From Adenanthera pavonina (Eukaryota; Streptophyta; Magnoliopsida; Fabales; Fabaceae): a stretch of DNA of 64,000 nucleotides. Location: positions 13,238,827 through 13,302,826 of the forward strand of contig JAIVEN010000004.1 of NCBI GenBank assembly GCA_026686845.1. The letters are read 5' to 3'. This document shows positions 22,207 through 32,255 of the stretch, in pieces; position 1 is the first letter of the stretch; the number at the start of each line of letters is the position of its first letter. The position numbers and the translations under genes are program-made. The notes under the pieces are model-generated. The model searched no databases and was not told where the DNA came from. It saw nothing but the letters and a program-made list of their open reading frames with translations.

Positions 22207-24014
22207 TATTACATTTTACATTTTAGTACATTTTCCATGTAAACTACTTTATTTGAAAGCATTAGAAAGCTCTGAGAACTTGAACTAGTTTAAAATTCAA
22301 AACTGTGGAAAACTGTTTTCATGCACTATTCATCAAATTGCATAGCAAAGTTTGAAAAATTATAATCAAATGCACAAAAATCATTCAAGTCTCTAAAAAT
22401 CATTCACATCTTTAATTTCATGGGGAAAATATGAAAATGGAAAGTTATTGCTCAGATTCAAACAGTTTATTCATTAAACTTTACTGTTTATTTTCAGCTT
22501 CTTATTTCTATGCAGATTTTGAGCCATAAATTAGTGCATTCATATTTCATTGTATACTTAATCAATTTCCACATTCTTAGCATCGTTGAAAAAATCTACA
22601 TGTCTAGTTTGTAAAAATATAAACCATGTAAGGATTCCACATGCCTACTAATCAGTATACCAACATTATCCTTCAGGGGTCTAAAATGAAAAATACTATA
22701 ACAGTTTTGGGAAATAAATTATAACTTTCATCATCTAACTCATATTGGAGCCAAACCAATGCCAAAATGTTCATAGGATGTAGCTATAACCATATATACA
22801 AACATATGGATTTTTGACGTAAAATACAATTTTATATAGTCTTCCAAAATAGACAATATTTATAGACAAAAATAGTTTTCAGTAAAATAGTCCAGTACCA
22901 TCATTCTTCCATGCTAACACACTTCCTTTTGCCCTGACTGGGTCATATCATTGTGAAGCTATGGGGGTGAAATTGAGGAATCTTAGTAGTAAGCTTGCAT
23001 ATACTATTGCATCATTATAACACATTTAAAACATTGTAAACATTGCACAATTTCATAAAGCATAATAAAATTCTATGTTGTCAAACAAAAATTCAATAAC
23101 ATAATGGCTTAAAATAGGATATCCCAAGCTCAGCTCTTATAAATAAAACAGCTAATCAATCATTAAAATAGTCATAACAATAACATAACAACAGTTTCAT
23201 AGCATATAAACATGTATAACATCATTGTGCAATAATATAATAGCAATGCAAGATACTACCTTAGAGCTTTATAATCCATTACTTTCAACTTGCATTTCAC
23301 TTGCTTTGGTTTACTTCCTTAGCTCGATGTGAGCCTATAAACTTCAATAAACTTTACTAAATAACTTGGTAACATAACTGGAATCCAAGTATTCATGAAT
23401 AGCCCTAACTTTTGACATTTTGCAAACTAACTTCTAACATGAATTCCTTAGCCTTTCTTGGCTAATTTGGACCCTAGGAACTCATTAGATCTATTGAAAT
23501 AATCAAATTCCAACCTTAAGGTCACCTTCTTGCTTTGGCTGAAACATGCACCTTAGGAACCCAAATCTGAAAACTTCATTCTTTAATCATTCTTTCATGC
23601 ATTCTAGGCATTATTCATCATCACAAACTTATTTCCAACATTGTCTTTATGAAACACCAACCTTAGCCATAAACCGTTACTTTGGCCAAGACATAGAGAA
23701 GTTTGAGGGAGGAAGAAAATGCTTAAACCCTAGCCTTACTCATGCCAAATAAAAGGGAAAGAAAACTAGAGGAGCATGGAAAGGAAGAACCTTACCTTGA
23801 AGCCTTCTACCTTGCTCCTCCTTCCTTCCTTCTTCTCTTCCTCTTTCTTGCTTCTCCTTTTTCTTCTTTCTCTTAGCTTCTCTCCCTCTCTCTCTCTCTA
23901 CCACTTCGCCTTATGGTCTTACAAATGAGCAAAGAGGGAGGGGTATAAAGGTCTATTTATAGGCAATTGGAAGTATTTTGAACCATTGATCTAGTTCTCA
24001 ATCCAAAGGCTACA
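22207..24014 (-). mobile_element. Gypsy-type LTR fragment F (minus strand), cut by element C
   Basis: Read on the minus strand this is the 3' part of an LTR of the C/D family: a CTATAAATAG TATA region at 23953-23962, a long AG-rich leader (reverse complement of the CT-rich 23800-23905, with a CT run at 23884-23900), and a terminal part with AGAGACTTGAATG near 22390. It ends at 22207 with TGTAATA (decayed TGTAACA). On the right it breaks exactly where element C starts (24015), so C inserted into it. The missing 5' part is not seen in the window. Confidence 0.7.
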
Positions 24015-25648
24015 TGTAACATCCACATTTTTTATATGCATTTCATAACCAGATAATGATGTGAAATGATACAAAATTGTTTTAGACTAATTTATGCCCC
24101 AAAATATCATAAAAAGGACACAAAGGGGCTTAATTAGGCAAAATGGTCATTTTGCTAAAAGGTAAGGGTAAAATGGCCATTTGACAAAAGAAGAGAGAGA
24201 AAATAATAATATAATACTCTAGTGTAGGAAAAAAATACATGTGATACTGGTTATAAGGGTCTGGAGAAGAAAAAGTACATGTACAGTAAAAGAAGGATCT
24301 CACATGAGTAGTAAATGTCAGGAAAGATGAAGAGTAAAAAGTAAGCCCGAGGAGTGGATCCCATAGTAAAAATTAATGTACCAAGAGTCAAACACTAGTA
24401 TATTTTTACCATAGTGAAGAGTGTTGAATCAAGAGTTTTGATGATTCCAAACCACCACTCAAGAGCTCGGATTGAAGATATCAAAGGAGATCAAAGTTAT
24501 TTCAAGTGAAGATTTTCTGAGTATTTGCTATTAGATCTTTTGTAGGATCTTTAGTTTTAGTTGTGATTGGGTAAAAGATTTTGATTTGAGAAAAAGATGT
24601 TTTCAAACCTTGATTTTGTGTTAAATCTTGACTTATTTGAAAAACACCCATAAACAGACGAAGTTTGAAAGTTTAAACTTAACTATCAAGTTGGAAATTC
24701 GAACTTTGCTTTAGGAAATTCGAATTTCAAGCTAAAACTGAATAAGTCTGAAGAGATGACTCTCTGTCAGACGAATTTTGGTTGTTCAAAATTTGAATTT
24801 TCATACAAATCTGAAAGAAGTCTTTTTGGTAACAGACGAACTTCACACTTTCAAAAGTCGAATTTCAAGTAAAATGAAGTTTGTGAAAACCAAAGAAATT
24901 CGTCTGAAACTATGATAAAGTGCATCTGAAATCAAAAGAAATTGAGTTTGATAGATGCTCTCTGACAGACGAATTTTGGTTTCCCAACATTCGAATTTTC
25001 ATCTAAGTCTGAAAGAAGTTTCCTTGAAACAGACGAACTTTGGATCTTCAAAATTTGAATTTCAGACAAAACAAAACTTGAGAAAATAGAAGAAATTCAT
25101 CTGAAACCATGTTAAGTTCATCTGAGATCAAGAATGATTTAAGTTTCAAAACTGCTCTCTGACAGACGAACTTTGAACATTGAAGTTCGAATTTTAGAAG
25201 CTAAGTTCTTGAGTCTGTTGAAGTGAAACATTGACATACGAATGATAAGAACTTACAATATTCGAATGATGAAGTTAGTCTGAAAAGAGTCTCTCTGACA
25301 GATGAACTTCACTCTTCAACATTCGAATTTCGAAGAAAGTGAACTATTGTGCCTCCTTTTCACGTACCGGGAACAGACGAATTATGGGCTTCCAAAATTC
25401 AAATTTCGAAGGCACTATAGAAAATTGAAAACACTGTTCACACTTAACCGAAAAACTTTCCTCTTGAAAATTCATATGTCACATTGTGAAAATATTTTGT
25501 AAGTTTCAAAATTCGAATTTCACTTCATGAACAGATGAACTTCGTGCTGTAACATTGAAAGCTTTAACCTTCGGTTTCTTCGAAATTCGTCTGTTGGCCA
25601 ACCAAAATTCAAATTTCAGTATGTCAGAAACATTAAATGCGGTTGGTA

Positions 25649-25713
25649 AACGGATAGTTTTTCAGAGTAACCGTTGGATAACTTTCCCAACGGATAGATT
25701 TTATCTCTAACGG
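25649..25713 (+). promoter_or_regulatory. Cluster of AACGG/CCGTT boxes upstream of the LTR TATA box (B)
   Basis: AAACGG at 25648-25653, AACCGTTGG at 25669-25677, CAACGG at 25688-25693 and TAACGG at 25708-25713. These fit the MYB-type core CNGTTR in either orientation. The same cluster is in the A LTRs and, thinned, in S, H and I and in the pol-ORF3 spacer. Confidence 0.5.
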
Positions 25714-25731
25714 ACATTTGAGACCTAAATC

Positions 25732-25738
25732 TATAAAT
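25732..25738 (+). promoter_or_regulatory. TATA box of the Sirevirus B 5' LTR
   Basis: TATAAAT at the same place in all LTRs of the family, about 20 bp after the last AACGG box. Confidence 0.7.
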
Positions 25739-26280
25739 ATAACATCATTTGAAGTTGTGGGTAACGAATCAAACTTGTATATACCGAATTTCTGCTGAAT
25801 CTTCTTCTCAAAAGCTTTTACCCTCTCAACTTCAATATCTATACTTTAACCTTCATATCTACTCTATTCAAGAGAGTTATATCTTTGTAAACAATATACT
25901 CTTCATCTGGAAGATAGATTTACTTGTGAGGAGAAATCATAAGGGGATTGGGAAACACATTGCGAAAGTGCTTAGAGTGTTTGAGAGAGCTCCAGAAACA
26001 GAGCATACTCGTGTACTGTGGCATTAGCAAGAAGCCCGTTGAATTCTTGCTGTATAGTGGATAAATCTCAAGAGTTGTCTTGGGGACTGGACGTAGGTCA
26101 AGTGGATAGACCGAAATAGGATAAATCATTGAGTCTTCTTCTCCTTATTACTTTTTAGCTTGCTCTGTTTTATACGTTGCTTCCCTTACACTGTGCTATC
26201 TTCACCCATTTCATTTTGTGCAGAGAAATTTCAATCTTCCCAATTCACCACCCTCTTGGGAAGTCAGCCTTGCTAACAAG

Positions 26281-26292
26281 TGGTATCAGAGC
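26281..26292 (+). other. Primer-binding site of Sirevirus B
   Basis: TGGTATCAGAGC, tRNA-Met-type, two bases after the LTR end. Confidence 0.95.
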
Positions 26293-26333
26293 CCGGATTC
26301 CCATTCAAAGGATTTGATAGTCCTGGAACAAAG

Positions 26334-28132
26334 ATGGCTGGCTTTGGAGAGAGTATACTTCCTGAAGGGAATAACACTAACAGACCACCAGGCTTCAGTG
26401 GAGAGCATTATGGGTACTGGAAGATGAGGATGCAGATCTACCTACAATCAATTGATCTTGACATCTGGTCAGTCATTGAAAAAGGAGATTTCGTCCCAAT
26501 GGCTCTAACTGAAGATGGAAGACACAAAGAGAAGCTGGAAGCAGAGTGGAATGATGAAGACAGAAGGAGAGTCCTACTGAATTTCAAAACAAAGCAATGT
26601 TTAGTCAGTGCCCTGAACCAGGATGAATTCTACAGAGTCTCACAATGCACCACTGCAAAAGGAATGTGGGATACTCTGCAGATTGCACATGAAGGAACAT
26701 TTGGAGTCAGGGAGAACATACTGAACATGTGCATTGGGGAGTATGAAAGCTTCAGAATGGCTGAAGGAGAAACTGTAAAGGAGCTCCAAAAGAGGTTTAC
26801 TCTCATTGTGAATCAACTGAAGAGCCTGGGAAAGGAATACAATCAGTCTGAGAAAGTAAGAAAGATACTCAGAGCTCTCCCTCTGGAATGGCAGCCCAAG
26901 GTGACAGCAATAGAGGAAGCCAGAGGAGAATCAATGGCCTCTGTCACAGCTCTCTTTGGCAGCCTTGAGAAGTATGAAGGAAAAATCAAAGCTCTCAAGG
27001 AAGCTGGGCTGGACAAAAAGAAGAAAGGCCTTGCCCTCAAAGCTGCTGATGAAAAGGAAGAAGAATCTGACGAAGGAGATGAGCTGGATGAAGAAACTCT
27101 GGCTATGATGGTCAGAAAATTCGGAAGATTCTACAAGAAGAAGAAGAACAAGAAATTCTTCAAGAAGGGAGCAGCTGGTGAAAGCAAGAGAGAGGGAAAA
27201 GAGCCTGTGACTTGCTATGAATGCAAGAAGCAGAGACACATCAAATGAGATTGTCCTCAATTCCTCAAAAAGCAAGAAAAGGATAAGAAAGCTGCTGACA
27301 AAGGGAAGAAGAAGAAAGCCTACATCTTATCAATATGGGGCAACAGCTCAGATAAGGAGGAAGAGGATGAGGATGAGATTGCCAACATCTGCCTGATGGC
27401 ACTTGCTTCTAAAAAAGCCGAACCCTCATGTAGCAGTGATCAGGAGGAAGAGGTATATGAATCTGAACCTTCCTATTCTGAATTACTGGATGCATTTCAT
27501 GAGTTTCATGATGAATTCATTAAAGTTGCTAAAGAACTGAAATTGGCAAAGAAAAAGATAAATAAGTTGGAATCTCAAAGCATAGTTTCTGAAATTGCCT
27601 CTTTACCTACTACTGAATCTGTTTGCTGCACTTCATGCACTAAACTTTAGCAAACTAATGATTATTTAGTTAAAAGGATGTCTAGGCTCACTAGAGGTAA
27701 AGATATGTTGTTTGCCTTGATGGGGAGCCAAAGAATATCACAAGGAAAAGCTGGTCTTGGCTATGATCCATGTGCTGTCAAGGAAAAGATTAGGATGAAA
27801 AACCAGAATGCATATATGAGACATTTTGTGCATGCTCAAAGCAATAAAAAGAAAAATAAGGCATCACCTCACATTCAAACATATGATCAACCAAGGCATG
27901 CTAGATTAAGTATTATCTGCATTGTTTTCTTCCTGCTTCTCAATCTAGCAGTCCTTTCACTACCTGTCATTTCTGTAACAAAAAGGGACATATTTCCAGT
28001 TCTTGTGCTTTGAAGAAAAATGGACTTGTCAGGAAAGTTGAATGGGTTCCCAAAGTTGCATCTGCATCTAGGGAATTACTTACTGACCGAAAAGGACCCA
28101 AGCAAATTTGGGTACCTAAAAGGAAAACATAA
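26334..28132 (+). pseudogene. gag: gag of Sirevirus B, full-length but broken
   Basis: Begins at the ATG of MAGFGESILPEG and runs to TAA at 28130-28132 after the phrase WVPKRKT, about 600 codons. Breaks: TGA at 27246-27248 (TGG in A, inside the first zinc knuckle), TAG at 27648-27650, and a frameshift near 27900. Contents: copia-type gag core, Lys/Glu hinge, first CCHC knuckle (CYECKKQRHIK followed by the stop), acidic and heptad-like regions (ELKLAKKKINKLESQ), and a second CCHC knuckle CHFCNKKGHISSSC at about 27961-28002. The long gag with two knuckles fits Sireviruses. This is the reference for what element A has deleted. Confidence 0.9.
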
Positions 28133-28147
28133 ACTTTGCTTTGCAGG
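28133..28147 (+). promoter_or_regulatory. Candidate 3' splice site at the gag-pol boundary (B)
   Basis: Directly after the gag stop the sequence is CTTTGCTTTGCAG followed by GT, a good match to a plant 3' splice site with AG at 28145-28146. The pol frame opens from here in a different frame from gag. Element H, highly diverged, has TTTTGTCTTGCAG at the same place (60395-60407). Splicing itself is an inference. Confidence 0.35.
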
Positions 28148-31100
28148 TCTGTCTCAAAGCTAAGAAAAGCAACAAATGGTATATAGATAGTGCCTGCTCA
28201 AGTCACATGACTGGTGATAAGGAGAAGTTCATCACCCTTAGAGTCAAGAAAGGAGGAAAGGTAACCTTTGGTGGTGATCAATATGGCAAAATTGTTGGCA
28301 TTGGCATTGTGGGCAAAAATTCGGAAACATCCATTGAAGAGGTGCTGTTTGTGATTGGCCTCAACCACAATTTGCTGAGCGTGAGTCAGACCTGTGATAA
28401 AGGAAATTGGGTGCTGTTTGACTCAAAATTTTGCCTGGTCATCAGAAAAAGTGATCACAAAGTAATCCTCAAAGCTCAAAGGGATGGTAATTGTTATACT
28501 ATTGATCTTGATGAACTTCCTCCCTTGGATTCTGTATGTCTAATTAGCCAGGATAATGATAGTTGGTTATGGCATAGGAGATTAGCTAATGTTAGCATGA
28601 ATCAATTGTCTAAACTGATCAAGAATGAGCTAGTAACTGGCCTGCCAAAAATATCTTTTGAAAAGGACAAAGAATGTGATGCATGCATAAGAGGGAAACA
28701 AAATAAATCATCTTTTAAATTTAAAAATGTAGTTACCACAACTAGACCACTTGAATTGCTGCATATGGACTTAATTGGACCATCTAGGGTGAAAAGTCTT
28801 GGTGGTAACCTGTATGTGCTTGTAATTGTAGATGACTATTCTAGATTCACTTGGACATTATTTCTTCCCTCTAAAAGTGATACCTTTGATGCATTTGTAA
28901 CCTTAGCTAAGAAAGTGCAAAATGAGAAAGGTATTTCTATTGTGTCAATCAGGTCAGATCATGGAGGAGAGTTCGAAAATGCATACTTCCTGGAATACTG
29001 CAATGAGCATGGGATTAACCACAACTTCTCAGCTCCAAGGACCCCTCAACAGAATGGGGTAGTAGAAAGGAAGAACAGAACTATTGGAGAAATGGCCAGA
29101 GCTATGCTGAATGAAAAGGAACTCTCTCAAGTGTTTTAGGCTGATGCAGTGAATACAGCAAGCTACATCATAAATAGAGCCTACATCAGACCAATCCTTG
29201 GGAAGACTCCATACGAGCTTTACAAGGGAAGAAAGCCAAATCTGTCCCATCTCCATGTGTTCGGATGCAAATGCTTCATTCACAATAATGGGAAAGAAAA
29301 TCTGGGTAAGTTTGATGCCAAATCCGATGAAGGTATATTTTGGGCTATTCTAGCAGGAGTAAGGCATATAGAGTTTATAATAAAAGATCAAATGTGGTAG
29401 AAGAATCTGTGCATGTGGTTTTCATTGAAAATGAAACTGTTTCAAAACATGTTACCAATGAGGATGATCTTGCTTTTAACTTTGAAAAACTGGGCATTTC
29501 TGATAAAAGTAAAACTGAACATCCAAAGATATCTGAATCTGTTAACACAGAGGAAGATATCCAGGAGCAAGAGTTTAATGAAGAAACATCTCAAGAACTC
29601 CCTAGAGCTTTGAGATATCAAAGGAATCATCCTGTTGATCAAGTAATAGGAAATGTTCAAGAGAGAGTCAAAACCAAAAAACAGTTAAGGGATCAAATGC
29701 TCAACTGCGCTTTCATTTCTCAAATTGAACCTAAATGTGCTGAAGAAGCCTTAACTGATGATTACGTGATTTTAGCTATGCAAGATGAACTAAATCAGTT
29801 TGAAAGAAATCATGTTTGGAATTTAGTGCCTAGCCCAAAAATCATCCTGTCATTGGTATCAAATGGGTTTTTAGAAATAAACTTGATGAATCTGGAACAA
29901 TAATAAGAAACAAGGCTAGATTGGTTGCTAAAGGGTATAATCAGGAAGAAGGCATTGATTTTGAAGAAACCTTTGCACCAGTAGCTAGATTAGAAGCTAT
30001 AAGAATACTACTAGCATATGCATGCATGAAAAATATTTTACTATATCAAATGGATGTAAAGAGTGCCTTTCTAAATGGATATATCATGGAAGAAGTTTAT
30101 GTAGATCAACCTCCAGGTTTTGAGGATTCTACAAAACTAAACCATGTTTATAAACTGAAGAAAGCTCTTTATGGTTTAAAACAAGCCCCTAGAGCATGGT
30201 ATGAGAGACTGAGCAATTTTCTAATTGAAAAGGGGTTTAATAGAGGCAAAGTTGACACAACTTTATTCACTAAGAAAGAAAATAAAGATTTACTAATTGT
30301 TCAAATCTATGTTGATGATATTATTTTCGGTGCTACTAATGAAACTGTTTGCAAGAAATTTTCTGAGTTAATGCAGGGAGAATTCGAGATGTCCATGATG
30401 GGTGAACTTAACTTCTTCCTTGGACTGCAAATCGGACAGCTTGATGATGGTATCTTTCTCAGTCAATCCAAGTATCTAAAGCAGCTGCTAAAGAAGTTTG
30501 GAATGGAGAATGCCAAGCCAATGGGAACACCTATGGCTACTGCAACCAAACTAGAAATGGATGAGAATGGGAAGATGTTTGACATTACTCAGTACAGGAG
30601 AATGATTGGATCCCTGCTGTACTTAACTGCCAGCAGACCTGACATTATGTTCAGTGTCTGTATGTGTGCCAGGTTCCAATCATGTCCCAAGGAAACCCAT
30701 GCAACAGCTGTGAAGAGAATTTTCAGATATCTTATTGGAATATCACATATGGGTCTCTGGTATCCAAAGGGAAATGGAGAAGATCTCAAAGGATACACTG
30801 ATGCTGATTTTGCAGGATCCAAAACTGACAGAAAAAGCACAAGTGGAACTTGTCAGTTTCTTGGAGGATCCCTGGTTTCATGGTTAAGCAAAAAGCAAAA
30901 CAGTGTGGCCCTATCCACTGCAGAAGCTGAGTATGTTGCAGCTGGAAGCTGTTGTGCCCAAGTTATCTGGATGAAGCAGCAGCTTGAAGATCTTGAGGTT
31001 AAAATGAAAGAGATACCAATCATGTGTGACAACCAAAGTGCCATAAATATCACCAAGAATCCTGTCATGCATTCAAGGACAAAACACATTGAAGTTAGGC

Positions 31101-31258
31101 ACCACTTCATAAGGGATCACGTTCTGAAAGGAGAAGTCAGATTGGAATACATCCCAACAGAGAATCAAGTTGCTGACATACTCACAAAGCCTCTATCAGA
31201 AGATAGACATTGCAAAATAAGAAGAGAACTGGGTATGGTAAATCCCAGTGAACTGTAA
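28141..31258 (+). pseudogene. pol: pol of Sirevirus B: protease, integrase, RT, RNase H (broken)
   Basis: Frame 28141-29139 holds the protease (active-site region WYIDSACSSHMTGD; Ala replaces the usual Gly of D-S-G) and GAG-pre-integrase/integrase (WHRRLANVS, HMDLIGP, RSDHGGEF, VVERKNRT). It stops at TAG 29137-29139, a TGG in A. A 1-nt deletion near 29339 and another near 29833 shift the frame. From about 29836 the RT (catalytic YVDDIIFGATN) and RNase H (STAEAEYVAAGS, CDNQSAI, RTKHIEVRHHFI) are open to the stop at 31256-31258. The pol frame is offset from gag, so expression needs frameshifting, splicing or re-initiation. Roughly 1040 codons in all. Confidence 0.93.
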
Positions 31259-32255
31259 GTTATTCTCTTGCAATCTTGTTTTCAAAGGTTTCATCTTTAA
31301 AATAAACTCTAATTTTAGCATCGGAGAATGTTTAATTTAAGTTGCCGGTGCTCCCCACAAGATTCAGTGGAAATAAACTTGAAGATTGGAGCACATCAGA
31401 ATGGAACAACCAGAAAGTAAAGTAAATGATGAAAAGTCTAAGTTCTGGATCTATTTTGTAAGTTTTTAAAGATGAAATTCGTATCTTAATGTGTGTGAGA
31501 CGTATTTTACTTCATAAACTGTGTTTCTGAACTGGTCAACATGGTCAACATTCGAATTTCAGCCAACTAACAGACGAACTTCGGCCTGTTATGCCTTGGA
31601 ACAGTTCTTGGTAATGCCTCGAAATTCGTCTGTTGGACCTTGGAAGTTCAAATTTTCAAAAACAAAAATTTCATAATTATGATCGTCCATCATTATTGTA
31701 CTAATTTTCGCTTCTTAACATACGAATGTTGGACAACCTTTACAAAAGTTGAAAAATTTGAATTTTTAGTTCAAAATTCGTCTGTTGAATCATGTTCTTC
31801 TTGATTGAATGCTTGAAAGATGAAGTTCTGCATGCTTAATTCATCTGTTGATTGTTGTTTTGTTTGTTGCCTGCTGTTTGCTCATAAACATTCGAACTTT
31901 GTTGGAACAAAATTCGTCTGTTCTGTTTGTATTACTTGTTCCAAGCCACTGTCAGACGAACTTTTAGGATGAAAATTCATCTGTCAGTAAGCTTTACTGA
32001 ACGGTTTAACTTGTAACTGCCCGAAGTTTGAATTTTGACCCCTCAAAATTCGTCTGTCAGACGGTTACATACGTTAAATCTGACGGTTTTCCAAAGAACA
32101 GACGCAACCCTATTTGTAACTCCTCCAAGTCTGTTCTGATTCTCTCTTCAATCCTCTTAACTCCTGTCCAAAAATCATCATTCTTTACCGTTTAAACTTC
32201 CATTCGCATCCCATAAACCTATTCCTAGCCACATTCTGCATCATTCAACTTGGAA
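31259..32255 (+). repeat. pol-ORF3 spacer with motif array (Sirevirus B)
   Basis: The counterpart of 7931-8926 in A. It holds CAGACGAA/TTCGTCTG and ATTCGAATT words between about 31490 and 32065 (for example 31546-31580, 31622-31634, 31780-31790, 31950-31985, 32047-32058). ACGGTT boxes follow (32059-32090), then ACCGTTT (32187-32193) and a decayed TATA-like CATAAAC (32212-32218) before the ORF3 ATG. No coding capacity. Confidence 0.8.

Larger units (their letters stand above)
24422..26278 (+). repeat. 5' LTR of Sirevirus B
   Basis: Starts TGTTGAATCAAG, ends GCTAACA two bases before the primer site. The motif array runs from 24655 to 25610, with CAGACGAA (or CAGATGAA) at 24655, 24768, 24834, 24965, 25030, 25163, 25299, 25374 and 25531, most of them followed 10-20 bp later by a TTCGAATTT-type word. 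AACGG/CCGTT boxes (25649-25713) and a TATA box (25732) follow. A conserved block GGGGACTGGACGTAGGTCA is at 26082-26100. Confidence 0.95.

Noticed and set aside
24655..25610. Regularly recurring short words that could suggest a CRISPR-like or satellite array
   Set aside because: Unit spacing is irregular, words occur in both orientations, and the array lies within plant LTRs; this is a motif-rich LTR region, not a CRISPR or a satellite.
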